The notes beneath the pieces are model-generated. The model was not told where the DNA came from and did not search any database. It worked only from the letters and a program-made list of their open reading frames with translations. From Streptomyces griseoaurantiacus (GTDB taxonomy: Bacteria > Actinomycetota > Actinomycetes > Streptomycetales > Streptomycetaceae), in NCBI GenBank assembly GCA_014656015.1, contig BNBP01000065.1:1-40341 (forward strand): a DNA stretch of 40,341 bases, written 5' to 3'. Of this stretch, positions 16,097 to 24,331 are shown one piece after another. Position 1 is the first letter of the stretch. Each line of letters opens with the position of its first letter. Both the position numbers and the translations under genes were made by a program.

Positions 16097-16467
16097 CGGT
16101 CCGCCACCCGGCCGCCGATCAGCGGGAACCACACCAGCAGCAGGAGCCCGGACAGTGCGGCCGGTACGCGTACGTATCCGGCCCACTCCCGGCGCCCGAG
16201 CGTGCCGAACGCCCGCACGGCGGCGCGGTCGAGCCCTCCGTACAGCGGCACCAGGACCAGGTCGTGCAGCAGGGCCGCGCCCACGAACCACAGCACGATC
16301 CCGAACCAGTCCCCCGCCAGCAGCCGCGTCCCCGCGTAGCCGGCGAGCGCGAACGAGCAGGCGAGGAGCAGCAGTTGGAGCGGGCTGCCGAGGGCGACCG
16401 CCCTCGGCAGCGGCAGTCCTCGCGTCCGCACGGGACGGCTCCCCTTCTCCGGTCGGGCCTTCCTCAC
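15952..16467 (-). CDS. Small integral membrane protein following the sulfite-oxidase-type gene
   Basis: 171 aa from a GTG that overlaps the stop of the upstream molybdoenzyme (GTGA), so the two are translationally coupled. Four hydrophobic helices are visible: LQLLLLACSFALAGYAG, IVLWFVGAALLHDLVLVPLYG, VPAALSGLLLLVWFPL and WLLITAVLFGGSALLFLW. A basic tail RLRRATKRRPSADH follows. The segment ALLHDLVLVPLYGGLDRAAV recurs in small Streptomyces membrane proteins, but I cannot name a family function. An accessory or quinone-linked subunit for the molybdoenzyme is a reasonable guess. Its 3' end overlaps the methyltransferase gene tail to tail. Confidence 0.8.
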   Translation of the reverse strand: MRKARPEKGSRPVRTRGLPLPRAVALGSPLQLLLLACSFALAGYAGTRLLAGDWFGIVLWFVGAALLHDLVLVPLYGGLDRAAVRAFGTLGRREWAGYVRVPAALSGLLLLVWFPLIGGRVADRYRSATALSADGFLGRWLLITAVLFGGSALLFLWRLRRATKRRPSADH

Positions 16468-17780
16468 TTCACACCCCCGAAGCTCAGGCGGGTCACCCAT
16501 TTGGTGTTGAGCACTCCGGGTGCCCCGGGCACGATCACGCGCGCGGGATGGCCGTGATCGGGTGTCAGTTCCTCGCCGTTGACGTCCAGGGCGAGCAGGG
16601 AGCGCGGGTCGGCGACCTGGTTGGAGCGCAGCGCCGCGTGGCGGAAGGCGCCGCGCCGCTGGAGCGACTCGACGAACACGTCCGGCGCGTCCTCGTGGCC
16701 GACCAGCGCGGCCAGATCGCGCAGCCGCACTCCGCGCCACCACTGGTCGGAGGTGGACCAGCCCTCCACGCAGGCGATCGGCAGGGCGGAGCTGTGCTGG
16801 GGCATGGCGCGCAGCGCGGCCCTGGTCAGCCGGACGGTGCCGGTGCGCCCGGTGACGACCAACCGCCAGGCCTCCTCGTCGGTCTCCGCCGTCGAGATGC
16901 CGGCATACGCGGCCGTCTTGTTGATCTGGAAGCCGCCGGGGCCGCTGCCCGGCTCGGCTCCGCCGTGCGGGGCGAGGAGCGCGGTGCGGCGCAGCGGACC
17001 GTCGAAGCTGCGGCCGGCCGTGGTCGCGAACAGCAGCAGGGAGGCGCCACCGACCAGGCCGAACGCGCCGCGCCGGGAGACGGTGGGGTCGGCCGGCTCG
17101 GGGGCGGCGAGTTCGTCGGGCTCGTCCCGCGCCACCCGCGTGGCGCCCTCGCCGGGCTTGCCGTGCTCGCCGTGCTCCTCGCCGCCCTCCTGCGAGGGCG
17201 CGCGCATGCGGCGCAGATTGCGCAGGGCGGTAGGGGTGCGCAGGATCGCGTGCGCGAGGAAGGCGGCGAAGAAGACCCATGCCCCGTAGAAGTGCAGCGG
17301 GTAGAACGAGCCGGGGAAGACGTAGTCGAGCTGGATGTTGAGCACGCCCGTGGTGAACTCGAACAGCGCGCCGCCGACGAGGAGCAGCAGGGACAGCCGT
17401 TCCAGGGCATGGGTGAGGGACCGCGCGGGCGGCAGCGTGAACAGCTTGGGCACCACCGACCAGAGCTTGGCGAGCAGCACCGGGATCAGGGTGACGCCGA
17501 GGGTGACGTGGACACCTTGGGTGAGCCGGTAGAGCCAGGGCGGATCGGTGGGCCAGTCGAAGAGGTAGAAGCCGAGGATGCCCTTGTCGGGGGTCTTGTC
17601 GTTGACCGCCGCGAGGTTCGGGTTGTAGGCGGCGTACGACAGCAGCCCGGTCACGAACAGCAGGGTGATGCCGCCGAGGAGGACGACACCGAGGAGCGCG
17701 GTGAACCGGGTGCCGCGCACGGGGCTGCGCCAGAAGGAGGGCGCGAAGGGTGAGCGCGCGAGGAGGGAAGTCCGAGCCAT
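16464..17780 (-). CDS. Membrane-anchored sulfite-oxidase-type molybdopterin oxidoreductase
   Basis: 438 aa. The N-terminal half has about five hydrophobic helices with a cytochrome b561-like look (FTALLGVVLLGGITLLFVTGLLSY, LTQGVHVTLGVTLIPVLLAKLW, HFYGAWVFFAAFLAHAILR). A linker leads to a further helix (FGLVGGASLLLFA) and then the oxidoreductase Moco domain. That domain contains the ligand Cys337 in ALPIACVEGWS, followed by WWRGVRLRDL and DHGHPARVIVPGAPG. The domain is related to MsrP/YedY and sulfite oxidase and should lie outside the membrane, with electrons crossing through the N-terminal part. Histidines in several helices could carry haem. The substrate is unknown. It is divergent from the GT-C-like gene, sharing the 17824-17888 regulatory region. 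Confidence 0.9.
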   Translation of the reverse strand: MARTSLLARSPFAPSFWRSPVRGTRFTALLGVVLLGGITLLFVTGLLSYAAYNPNLAAVNDKTPDKGILGFYLFDWPTDPPWLYRLTQGVHVTLGVTLIPVLLAKLWSVVPKLFTLPPARSLTHALERLSLLLLVGGALFEFTTGVLNIQLDYVFPGSFYPLHFYGAWVFFAAFLAHAILRTPTALRNLRRMRAPSQEGGEEHGEHGKPGEGATRVARDEPDELAAPEPADPTVSRRGAFGLVGGASLLLFATTAGRSFDGPLRRTALLAPHGGAEPGSGPGGFQINKTAAYAGISTAETDEEAWRLVVTGRTGTVRLTRAALRAMPQHSSALPIACVEGWSTSDQWWRGVRLRDLAALVGHEDAPDVFVESLQRRGAFRHAALRSNQVADPRSLLALDVNGEELTPDHGHPARVIVPGAPGVLNTKWVTRLSFGGVK

Positions 17781-17823
17781 GTGCCTGACCGTAGGCGCGG
17801 ATCACCTGCGGGAAGGGGTTGCG

Positions 17824-17888
17824 AACGATGACGAAACGCTGACGTGTGCCCCGGCTTCCACCCGGTCGGCGCTTGTCCGGCCTAGCGT
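17824..17888 (+). promoter_or_regulatory. Leaderless-type promoter with 11-bp-spaced direct repeats
   Basis: AACGATGACG (17824-17833) and AACGCTGACG (17835-17844) are direct repeats differing at one base and offset by 11 bp. That is the usual layout of an OmpR-family binding site. The TAGCGT -10 box at 17883-17888 lies six bases before the GTG at 17895; no -35 box is seen. The second repeat is part of the element shared with 9162-9177, at the same 37-base distance from its -10 box. It could also serve the divergent molybdoenzyme gene. Confidence 0.55.
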
Positions 17889-17894
17889 TCCGGT

Positions 17895-19322
17895 GTGAAA
17901 CACGCCCCCCTCCGCGACCGTCTCGGCGGTCGTCCGCACGAGCGCCGTTCCGGCCGTCCCTCCGCGCGCCGCAGTGCCCGTTCCCGTGATCTGTACGTCC
18001 TCGCGGCCGCCGTGCTGCTGGTGACGGCGGCCGGGCTGATCGGCCTCGCGATCGAGCGCCGGGACGGCACCCTCCACGTCGGATGGCCGCCGCTGTACGC
18101 CACCTGGGAGCCGCACGTGGGCCCGGGCACCCCGGCCGCGCTGCTCGTGGCGGTCCTGGTGGTGGTGTACGGCCCTCCGCTTGCCGCCCGGTTGCCCTGG
18201 CGCGCACTGCTGGGGGCCGTGTGGGGGACGGCGCTGGCGTGGACGTTCTCCCTGGCCCTCGTCGACGGCTGGCAGCGTGGGCTCGCGCGGCGGCTGACCA
18301 CCCGGTACGAGTACCTGAACGCCGTGGACCGGTTCTCCGACATCCCGGCCACGCTGCGGGACTTCACCCACCACATTCTGATCGACGCCCCCGCGCACTG
18401 GCCCCCGCACGTGGCCGGGCACCCCCCGGCCTCGACGCTCACCTTCGTCCTGCTCGACCGGATCGGGCTGGGTGGCGGCGCCTGGGCGGGCGTGTGGTGC
18501 GTCCTCGTCGGGACGTCGGCGGCGGTCGCGGTCCTGGTGACCGTCCGGGCGCTGGCGAGCGAGGAAATGGCCCGCCGGGCGGCGCCGTTCACGGTTGTGG
18601 CGCCGGCCGCGGTGTGGGTGGGGGCCTCCGCCGACGGGTATTTCGCGGGGGTCGCGGCCTGGGCGGTGGCCTGCCTGGCCCTGGCGGTGACCGGCCGCCG
18701 GCCGTGGGCCTTCGGCCTCGGCGCGGGGCTGCTGTTCGGCCTGACGGTCTATCTCTCGTACGGTCTCACGCTGTTCGCCGTGCTCGCGGGGGCGGTCCTG
18801 CTGCTGGGCACGCGGCGCCCGGCCGTGCTGCCGTGGCTGCTGGCCGGCTGCGCGGTCGTGCCGGTGGTGTTCACCTGCCTGGGCTTCGACTGGTGGGAGG
18901 CGTACCGGCTGCTCGTACGGCGCTACTACCAGGGAGCGGGCGGGATCAGGCCGTACGGCTACTGGGTGTGGGCCAACCTGGCGTGCACGGTGCTGGTCGC
19001 GGGGCCGGCGACGGTGGTGGGGCTGCGCCGGACCGGGGGTGTGCTGGTGGGTGCGGTGCGCCGGACCGGCGTGCGGGCGCGGCCGCGGCCGGCCCGGTGG
19101 TCCTCCGAGGTGCGCCTGTCGGTGCTGGCGTGGGCGGCGCTGGGTGCGCTGCTGGCCGCGGACCTGTCCGGGATGAGCAAGGCGGAGACGGAACGGATCT
19201 GGCTGCCGTTCGTGATGTGGCTGCTCGCGGCGGGGGCGCTGGTGCGGGAGGTACGGGTGTGGCTCGCCGCCCAGGCGGTGCTGGCGCTGCTGCTGAACCA
19301 TCTGCTGCTGACCGGCTGGTGA
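17895..19322 (+). CDS. Polytopic membrane protein, GT-C glycosyltransferase-like
   Basis: 475 aa from a GTG immediately after a -10 box. After a basic N-terminus there are about ten to eleven hydrophobic helices. The first long extracytoplasmic loop (DRFSDIPATLRDFTHHIL, then HWPPHVAGHPPASTLTF) is where GT-C enzymes place acidic and histidine catalytic residues; a second motif is DWWEAYRLLVRRYYQGAGG. A conserved-looking LSGMSKAETERIWLPF lies before the last helices. The architecture fits transferases that use polyprenyl-phosphate sugars outside the membrane, which would suit the nearby GT2 protein. This is inference; no close named family is recognised. It is divergent from the molybdoenzyme. 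Confidence 0.75.
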   Translation: MKHAPLRDRLGGRPHERRSGRPSARRSARSRDLYVLAAAVLLVTAAGLIGLAIERRDGTLHVGWPPLYATWEPHVGPGTPAALLVAVLVVVYGPPLAARLPWRALLGAVWGTALAWTFSLALVDGWQRGLARRLTTRYEYLNAVDRFSDIPATLRDFTHHILIDAPAHWPPHVAGHPPASTLTFVLLDRIGLGGGAWAGVWCVLVGTSAAVAVLVTVRALASEEMARRAAPFTVVAPAAVWVGASADGYFAGVAAWAVACLALAVTGRRPWAFGLGAGLLFGLTVYLSYGLTLFAVLAGAVLLLGTRRPAVLPWLLAGCAVVPVVFTCLGFDWWEAYRLLVRRYYQGAGGIRPYGYWVWANLACTVLVAGPATVVGLRRTGGVLVGAVRRTGVRARPRPARWSSEVRLSVLAWAALGALLAADLSGMSKAETERIWLPFVMWLLAAGALVREVRVWLAAQAVLALLLNHLLLTGW

Positions 19323-19335
19323 CGGGCGGGCCGTG

Positions 19336-19365
19336 CCGGGGCGCGCCGTGAGGGGTGTGCCCCGG
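19336..19365. terminator. Weak stem-loop between convergent genes
   Basis: CCGGGGC (19336-19342) pairs with GCCCCGG (19359-19365) around a 16-base loop, in the 57-base gap between the GT-C-like gene and the MarR gene. Confidence 0.35.
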
Positions 19366-19379
19366 GCGGTGCTCCCGGT

Positions 19380-19835
19380 TCAGGGCCGGGGCCAGGGGCG
19401 GCCGCCGATGCGTTCGATGCCGGTGTTGAACCGCTTGAGGTAGGACGCGAAGGCGGCGATGTCCTCGTCCGACCAGTCGGCCATCACCCGGCCGAGTGCG
19501 TGGACGATCCCCTCGCGCTCCTCGTCGAGCAGCCGGCCGCCCTTGTCGGTGAGGCGGAACTTGCGGGCCATCCCGCCGTCGGGGTCCGGGATGCGCTCGA
19601 CCAGCCCGGCCCGCATGGCGGCGGCGGTCTGCCGGTTGAGGGTGGAGGCGTCGAGGCCGAAGGCCTCGCTGAGTTCGCCGATGGACATGGGCCCCTGCAC
19701 GCGGATGCGGCTGAGCAGGATGTAGGCGCTCCGTTCCAGTACGCCGTCCTTGCGCCGGCCGCCGCCCTTGTTCAGGAAGGTGTGGCGGCTGAGCAGCATC
19801 TGCTCGTACTCGACCTCGTGCGCCGGACTGTCCAT
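19380..19835 (-). CDS. MarR-family transcriptional regulator
   Basis: 151 aa from the ATG at 19835. The winged helix-turn-helix spans about residues 40-105: ERSAYILLSRIRVQGPMSIGE, recognition helix DASTLNRQTAAAMRAGLV, and wing RIPDPDGGMARKFRLTDKG. Flanking helices (EEREGIVHALGRVMADWS, FASYLKRFNTGIERI) form the dimer interface. The divergent gene is a DHA2-type efflux transporter, the usual MarR target, so repression of that gene with relief by a toxic ligand is the likely role. Dyads at 19948-19967 are candidate operators. Confidence 0.92.
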   Translation of the reverse strand: MDSPAHEVEYEQMLLSRHTFLNKGGGRRKDGVLERSAYILLSRIRVQGPMSIGELSEAFGLDASTLNRQTAAAMRAGLVERIPDPDGGMARKFRLTDKGGRLLDEEREGIVHALGRVMADWSDEDIAAFASYLKRFNTGIERIGGRPWPRP

Positions 19836-19947
19836 CCCTACCGCTGCCTCCCGCTTCCCGGCGGGCCTCTCCCGCCCGCCGTGTCGCACGCGGGTGGCCC
19901 GCTCCATGGTCTCACAGGGCTGTGCATGGCACAGGTGACATGCTTGA

Positions 19948-19967
19948 TACACATCGCATGTACGATG
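19948..19967. promoter_or_regulatory. Candidate MarR operator dyads
   Basis: This is an AT-richer patch in the MarR/MFS divergent region. TACA-N7-TGTA lies at 19948-19962, and CATCG-N6-CGATG at 19952-19967 overlaps it. These pseudo-palindromes have the size expected for a MarR dimer. No convincing -35/-10 pair was assigned. Confidence 0.45.
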
Positions 19968-20023
19968 CACATCGCCCTGTCGGGCTGTCGCACGCGCCTT
20001 CGCGCACCGTCGCGCGTCCTCGC

Positions 20024-20057
20024 GCGGCCACCCGCGCCTTGCGGCCACCCGTGCCTT
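20024..20057 (+). repeat. 17-bp tandem duplication in the MFS leader
   Basis: gcggccacccgcgcctt at 20024-20040 is followed directly by gcggccacccgtgcctt at 20041-20057 (one mismatch), 25 bases before the MFS start codon. Confidence 0.9.
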
Positions 20058-20082
20058 TCGGAGAACACAGTCGAGGAGTCCC

Positions 20083-21540
20083 ATGGACGCCCCCCAGCCC
20101 ACGGCCCGTTCGGGCGGCGTGGTCGCCACGCTGGCCCTGGCCGGCATCACGGCAGCGATCATGCAGACGCTGGTCACCCCGCTCCTGCCGGAGCTGCCGC
20201 GGATCCTGCACACCTCGTCGGCCGACACCGCCTGGGTCATCACCGTCACCCTGCTGGTGGGCGGCGTGTGCGTGCCGATATCCGGGCGTCTCGGCGACCT
20301 GCTGGGCAAGCGCCGGATGCTGCTCGCCTGCGCCGTGCCGCTGATCGCCGGCTCGGTGGTGTGCGCGCTGTCCTCCTCCGTGACTCCCATGATCATCGGA
20401 CGCGGCCTGCAGGGGATGGGCATGGGCATGGTGCCGCTCGGCATCGCCCTGCTGCGGGACGTGGTCCCGGTGGAGAAGCTCAGCTCCTCCATCGCGCTGG
20501 TCAGCGCCTCCATGGGCATCGGCGGCGGGCTCGGCCTGCCGATCGCCGCGGCCGTCGCCCAGTACGCGAACTGGCGTGTGCTGTTCTGGGGTTCGGCCGT
20601 GCTGGCCGCCGCCGTCGGCGTGCTGATCTGGTTCCTGATCCCGGACGTCCCGGCGGGTGCGAAGGGGCAGCGTTTCGACGTGCCCGGCGCGCTCGGCCTC
20701 GCGGTCGGCCTGGTCTGCCTGCTGCTGGCGATCTCCGAGGGCGCCGACTGGGGCTGGGGTTCGGCCACCACCCTCGGCCTGTTCGCCGTGGCCCTCGTCG
20801 CGCTGGTGGGCTGGGGCTGGTGGGAGACGCGCACCACCGACCCGCTGATCGACCTGCGCACCACGGCGGCCCCGCGGGTGCTGCTGACCAACGCCGCCTC
20901 GATCTTCGTCGGCTTCGCCATGTACGCGAGCATGCTGGTCATGCCGCAGCTGCTGCAGTTCCCCGAGGCCACCGGGTACGGGCTGGGGCAGTCGATGCTG
21001 GCGGCCGGTCTGTGGATGGCGCCCGGCGGCGTCATGATGATGTTCGTCTCGCCGCTCGGCGGAAAGCTCACCGACGCGCGCGGCCCGAAGTTCACGCTGA
21101 TCTGCGGGGCGCTGGTCATCGCCACCGGCTACGGCCTGTCCATGGCACTGATGGGCACGGCCTGGGGTCTCATGCTGGTCGGCATCGTCATCAACAGCGG
21201 CGTCGGGCTCGCCTACGGGGCGATGCCCGCGCTGATCATGAGCTCGGTGCCGCTGAGCGAGACTGCCGCCGCGAACGGTTTCAACACGCTGATGCGTTCG
21301 CTGGGCACCTCGATCGGCGCCGCCGTCATCGGCGTGATCCTCGCCCAGATGACCACGACCATGGGCGGCTACTCCTTCGCCTCCGAGGACGGCTTCCGGA
21401 CCGCGCTGCTCATCGGCGGCGGGCTCGCGCTGGTCTCCGCACTGATCGCGGCGGTCATCCCCGCCGTGCGCGGCGGCGAGCAGGGCGGCCCCGGAGCGGC
21501 CCCCGCCACCCCGGCCAAGGAAGCGGCCGTCCAGGGCTGA
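20083..21540 (+). CDS. DHA2-type MFS multidrug transporter (EmrB/QacA-like)
   Basis: 485 aa from an ATG with GAGGAG at 20073-20078. About 14 hydrophobic helices, as expected for the 14-TM drug:proton antiporters. Motif A is GRLGDLLGKRRMLL after TM2. A motif C-like glycine-rich stretch, SASMGIGGGLGLPIAAAVAQ, lies in TM5, marking an antiporter. A second motif A copy, SPLGGKLTDARGPK, follows TM9-10. It is divergent from the MarR gene with a 247-base spacer holding operator-like dyads. Export of a toxic or self-made small molecule is likely; the substrate cannot be told. An 8-bp hairpin straddles its stop codon. Confidence 0.95.
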   Translation: MDAPQPTARSGGVVATLALAGITAAIMQTLVTPLLPELPRILHTSSADTAWVITVTLLVGGVCVPISGRLGDLLGKRRMLLACAVPLIAGSVVCALSSSVTPMIIGRGLQGMGMGMVPLGIALLRDVVPVEKLSSSIALVSASMGIGGGLGLPIAAAVAQYANWRVLFWGSAVLAAAVGVLIWFLIPDVPAGAKGQRFDVPGALGLAVGLVCLLLAISEGADWGWGSATTLGLFAVALVALVGWGWWETRTTDPLIDLRTTAAPRVLLTNAASIFVGFAMYASMLVMPQLLQFPEATGYGLGQSMLAAGLWMAPGGVMMMFVSPLGGKLTDARGPKFTLICGALVIATGYGLSMALMGTAWGLMLVGIVINSGVGLAYGAMPALIMSSVPLSETAAANGFNTLMRSLGTSIGAAVIGVILAQMTTTMGGYSFASEDGFRTALLIGGGLALVSALIAAVIPAVRGGEQGGPGAAPATPAKEAAVQG

Positions 21541-21574
21541 CGGCCGCGTCGGGGGCGTTGTCGGTGGCCGGCTC

Positions 21575-21580
21575 TAGGGT
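21575..21580 (+). promoter_or_regulatory. -10 box before the isochorismatase-type gene
   Basis: TAGGGT in Streptomyces -10 style, with no clear -35 box; it implies a leader of roughly 65 bases. Confidence 0.35.
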
Positions 21581-21651
21581 GGCACGGACGGAACCGAGCC
21601 GGGGCCGGCCCGCCATCGGGTCGGCCACCGGCACGAACCCTGGGGGCTTCC

Positions 21652-22236
21652 ATGACGACCTTGTCCGGCCGGCCGCACACCGCGCTGCTCGTGATCGACG
21701 TGCAGAACGACGTGATGACCGGCGCCCACGAGCGCGACGGCGTCGTCGCGAACATCTCGGCCCTGGTGGACCGGGCCCGTGCCGAGGACGTGCCCGTGGT
21801 GTGGGTGCAGCACTCGGACGACGGCCTCGCCTTCGGCAGCGAGGGCTGGCAGTACGTGCCCGAGCTGGCGCGCCGGGAGTCCGAGCCGCTGGTGCACAAG
21901 AAGTACGGGGACTCCTTCGAGGCCACGGACCTGGAGGAGGTGCTCGCCTCGCGCGGTGTCGGACGGGTGGTGGTGACCGGCGCGCAGACCGACATGTGCG
22001 TGCGCTCCACGCTGCACGGCGCCTTCGTCCGGGGCTACGACGTGACGCTGGTCTCCGACGCGCACACCACGGAGGACCTCACCTCCTACGGGGCGCCCAC
22101 CCCTGCGGAGGTCGTCGCCCACACCAACCTCTACTGGGGGTTCCACGGCGGACCCGGCCGCCGGGCGGACACGGTCGCCACGAAGGAGGTCACCTTCGCG
22201 GCGGCCCCGGCGGGAGGACCCGCCACGCGGGACTGA
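21652..22236 (+). CDS. Isochorismatase-family cysteine hydrolase
   Basis: 194 aa from the ATG at 21652. The opening TALLVIDVQNDVMTGAH carries catalytic Asp16. HKKYGDSFEAT supplies the catalytic lysine at 83 or 84, and TGAQTDMCVRSTLHGA carries nucleophile Cys116 with the usual cis-peptide region before it. This is the full Asp-Lys-Cys triad of nicotinamidase/isochorismatase-like amidohydrolases. The substrate is open: N-carbamoyl, ureido or nicotinamide-like compounds are known for relatives. It appears to be a single-gene unit. Confidence 0.92.
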   Translation: MTTLSGRPHTALLVIDVQNDVMTGAHERDGVVANISALVDRARAEDVPVVWVQHSDDGLAFGSEGWQYVPELARRESEPLVHKKYGDSFEATDLEEVLASRGVGRVVVTGAQTDMCVRSTLHGAFVRGYDVTLVSDAHTTEDLTSYGAPTPAEVVAHTNLYWGFHGGPGRRADTVATKEVTFAAAPAGGPATRD

Positions 22237-22398
22237 GCCACCGCGACACCCGGCGCCGCCTCCCGCGGGCCGTCTCGCCGGATGTCCCGGGCGGTCACCC
22301 TCCCCACGCTCCGATCCGGCCCCGTGCCGCAAAACGGTTCAGACTGGACCCAGGGGGAACCGAGGGGGTCGGACCGTACGGAAAGGCGGTGAGGGTCC

Positions 22399-24243
22399 GT
22401 GAGCGGCTCCGACCGTGCCCCGGGACCGGACTTCTCGGCAGCCGTCCTGCACGACCTGGGCGCCGGCGTGATCACGACGGACCCGGACAGCCGCATCACC
22501 TCCGTCAACCCCTGGGCCGAGGAGCTGCTGGGCCGGTCCGCGGCCGACATGATCGGCCAGGACGCGCACGACCTGCTGCACCGCCGGGCCGACGGCGGCC
22601 GCGTGCCGCGTGAGCAATGCGCGCTGACCCGGCCGCTGCGCGAGTCGGGGGTGACCGAGCAGGGCAGCGACGAGTACCTGCTGCGCGCGGACGGCACCCC
22701 GGTGCCCGTCATCTGGGCGAGCACCCCGCTGCGGCTGAACGGCGGCCGGGCCGGGTCCGTGGCCGTCTTCCACGACTTCAGCCTGCACCGCAGCGCCACC
22801 GAGCAGGCGGCCGCCCACACCGCCGCGCTGGAGGAGCTCACCGCCCGGCTGCATCTGGTGGCCGACATCTCCTCGGTGCTGATGACCGGGGTGAGCACCT
22901 CGGGCAGCATGCGCCGGTTGCTGCGGCTCCTGGTCCCCGGAATGGGCGCATGGGCGGCGGTCGACGTGTGCGCCGAGCACTCCACGGCGCTGGAGCGGAT
23001 CACCGTGCGCAGCGCCCACCACCGCCGTACGAGCCGGCTGAAGGGCACCCTGCCCCCGCCGGAGGAGAGGACCCGCCAGGCACTGGCGCGGGCACTCAAC
23101 AGCGACCGGCCCACCCGGCTGACCGCCGCCGAGCTGCGCGAGAACCCGGACGCGCCGCTCGCCGCGACCCACGGGGCGCTGTTCGAACGGCTCGGCGGCG
23201 ACTTCGCGGTCGTCGTGCCGCTGCGTACCCGGCAGCGGCCGTACGGGCTGCTCACCGTGGCCCGGGAGGGCGCCCCGCACAGCGATGCCGAGGCCGCCGT
23301 ACTGGCCGACATCGGACGGCGGGTGGCCCTGGTGATGGACAACGCCCGGCTCTACCACGAACAGCGCAACGTCGCCGAGACCATGCAGCGCCAGTTGCTC
23401 GCCCCGCTCCCCCAGGTGGACCACCTGCGGATGGCCGCGCGCTACCGGCCGGCCCAGCGGGCCATGGAGATCGGCGGCGACTGGTACGACGCCTTCCTGC
23501 TCGGTGACGGGGTCATGGCCCTGGTCATCGGGGACGTGGTCGGGCACGACCTGAAGGCCGCCGCGCACATGGCCGAGGTCCGCAACATGCTGCGCGCCCT
23601 GGCCTGGGACCATTGCGAACCGCCCAGTCTGATCATGCGCCGGCTGGACGAGGCGGTGACGAACACCAGTGACGCCCCGATGGCCACCATCGTCTTCGCC
23701 CGGGTCGAGGGTCCCGAGGGCGGGCCCTGGCGACTGCACTGGGTCAACGCGGGCCATCCGCCTCCGCTGCTGATCACCCGTGAGGGCAACACTCGTTTCC
23801 TCCAGGGTGGGCACGGCCCGCTGATCGGCATGAGCGCCACCCTGCACCTGGGCCTGAGCTGGCCCGACGCCAGCGAGGAGCTGCCGCCGGAGAGCACGCT
23901 GCTGCTGTACACCGACGGTCTGGTGGAGAGCCGCAACCGCCCGATCGACCTCGGCATGGCGACCCTCCGCCACCACGCCGGTGTGCTGGCGCGGCGGCCC
24001 GCGGGCGACACCGTGGACGACTTCTGCGAGGCGCTGCTGGAACGGATCGCACCGAGCGGCGACGACGCGGCCCTGCTGGCGCTGCGGCTGCCCGCGGCCG
24101 GCGCGGGAACGGCGGACGACCCGTTCCCGGTGCCGCCGCCCCAGTCCTCGCACAGTCCCGCCGCGCCCGACCGGGCGGCTCCCGGCTCTCTCCAGGAGCA
24201 TCCGCCGGTGGAGGACCCGAGCCGCGGCTTCCGCGAAGAGTGA
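22399..24243 (+). CDS. PAS-GAF-SpoIIE (PP2C-type) serine phosphatase
   Basis: 614 aa from a GTG. An N-terminal PAS domain (about 10-110; LHDLGAGVITTDPDSRITSVNPWAEELLG) and a GAF domain (about 150-310) precede the SpoIIE/PP2C domain. That domain starts near AETMQRQLLAPLP, has the metal-binding aspartates in GGDWYDAF (about 359-366) and VIGDVVGHD, and ends with DDAALLALRL near residue 565. The last 45 residues are Pro/Ser-rich. There is no HATPase anti-sigma kinase domain. Such proteins dephosphorylate anti-anti-sigma factors and so release SigB/F-type sigma factors; one such sigma gene lies 3 kb downstream, though a direct link is only inference. Confidence 0.95.
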   Translation: MSGSDRAPGPDFSAAVLHDLGAGVITTDPDSRITSVNPWAEELLGRSAADMIGQDAHDLLHRRADGGRVPREQCALTRPLRESGVTEQGSDEYLLRADGTPVPVIWASTPLRLNGGRAGSVAVFHDFSLHRSATEQAAAHTAALEELTARLHLVADISSVLMTGVSTSGSMRRLLRLLVPGMGAWAAVDVCAEHSTALERITVRSAHHRRTSRLKGTLPPPEERTRQALARALNSDRPTRLTAAELRENPDAPLAATHGALFERLGGDFAVVVPLRTRQRPYGLLTVAREGAPHSDAEAAVLADIGRRVALVMDNARLYHEQRNVAETMQRQLLAPLPQVDHLRMAARYRPAQRAMEIGGDWYDAFLLGDGVMALVIGDVVGHDLKAAAHMAEVRNMLRALAWDHCEPPSLIMRRLDEAVTNTSDAPMATIVFARVEGPEGGPWRLHWVNAGHPPPLLITREGNTRFLQGGHGPLIGMSATLHLGLSWPDASEELPPESTLLLYTDGLVESRNRPIDLGMATLRHHAGVLARRPAGDTVDDFCEALLERIAPSGDDAALLALRLPAAGAGTADDPFPVPPPQSSHSPAAPDRAAPGSLQEHPPVEDPSRGFREE

Positions 24244-24265
24244 GGGTGTTCCAGTACAACGAGGA

Positions 24266-24282
24266 ATACCCCCCTGGGGTAT
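24266..24282 (+). promoter_or_regulatory. CsoR-like copper operator overlapping the DUF4396 promoter
   Basis: ATACCCCCCTGGGGTAT is a 17-bp near-perfect palindrome of the ATACCCC...GGGGTAT type recognised by CsoR/RcnR-family repressors. It runs into a TATAGC -10-like box (24280-24285), so bound repressor would block transcription. No csoR gene is in the window. Confidence 0.65.
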
Positions 24283-24331
24283 AGCGTTGGCGCCGTACGC
24301 AGGCACCCGGACTCATCGAGGGGGACCACTC

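Noticed and set aside
12803..16291. Very long open frame on the minus strand (over 1,100 codons)
   Set aside because: Only the last 277 codons (the response regulator) show protein-like sequence. The rest is antisense to the GT2, DUF2064 and methyltransferase genes and is Arg/Gly/Pro-rich, a GC artefact.
21523..21547. Terminator at the end of the MFS gene
   Set aside because: An 8-bp hairpin exists but straddles the stop codon with a 9-base loop; too weak to list as a feature.
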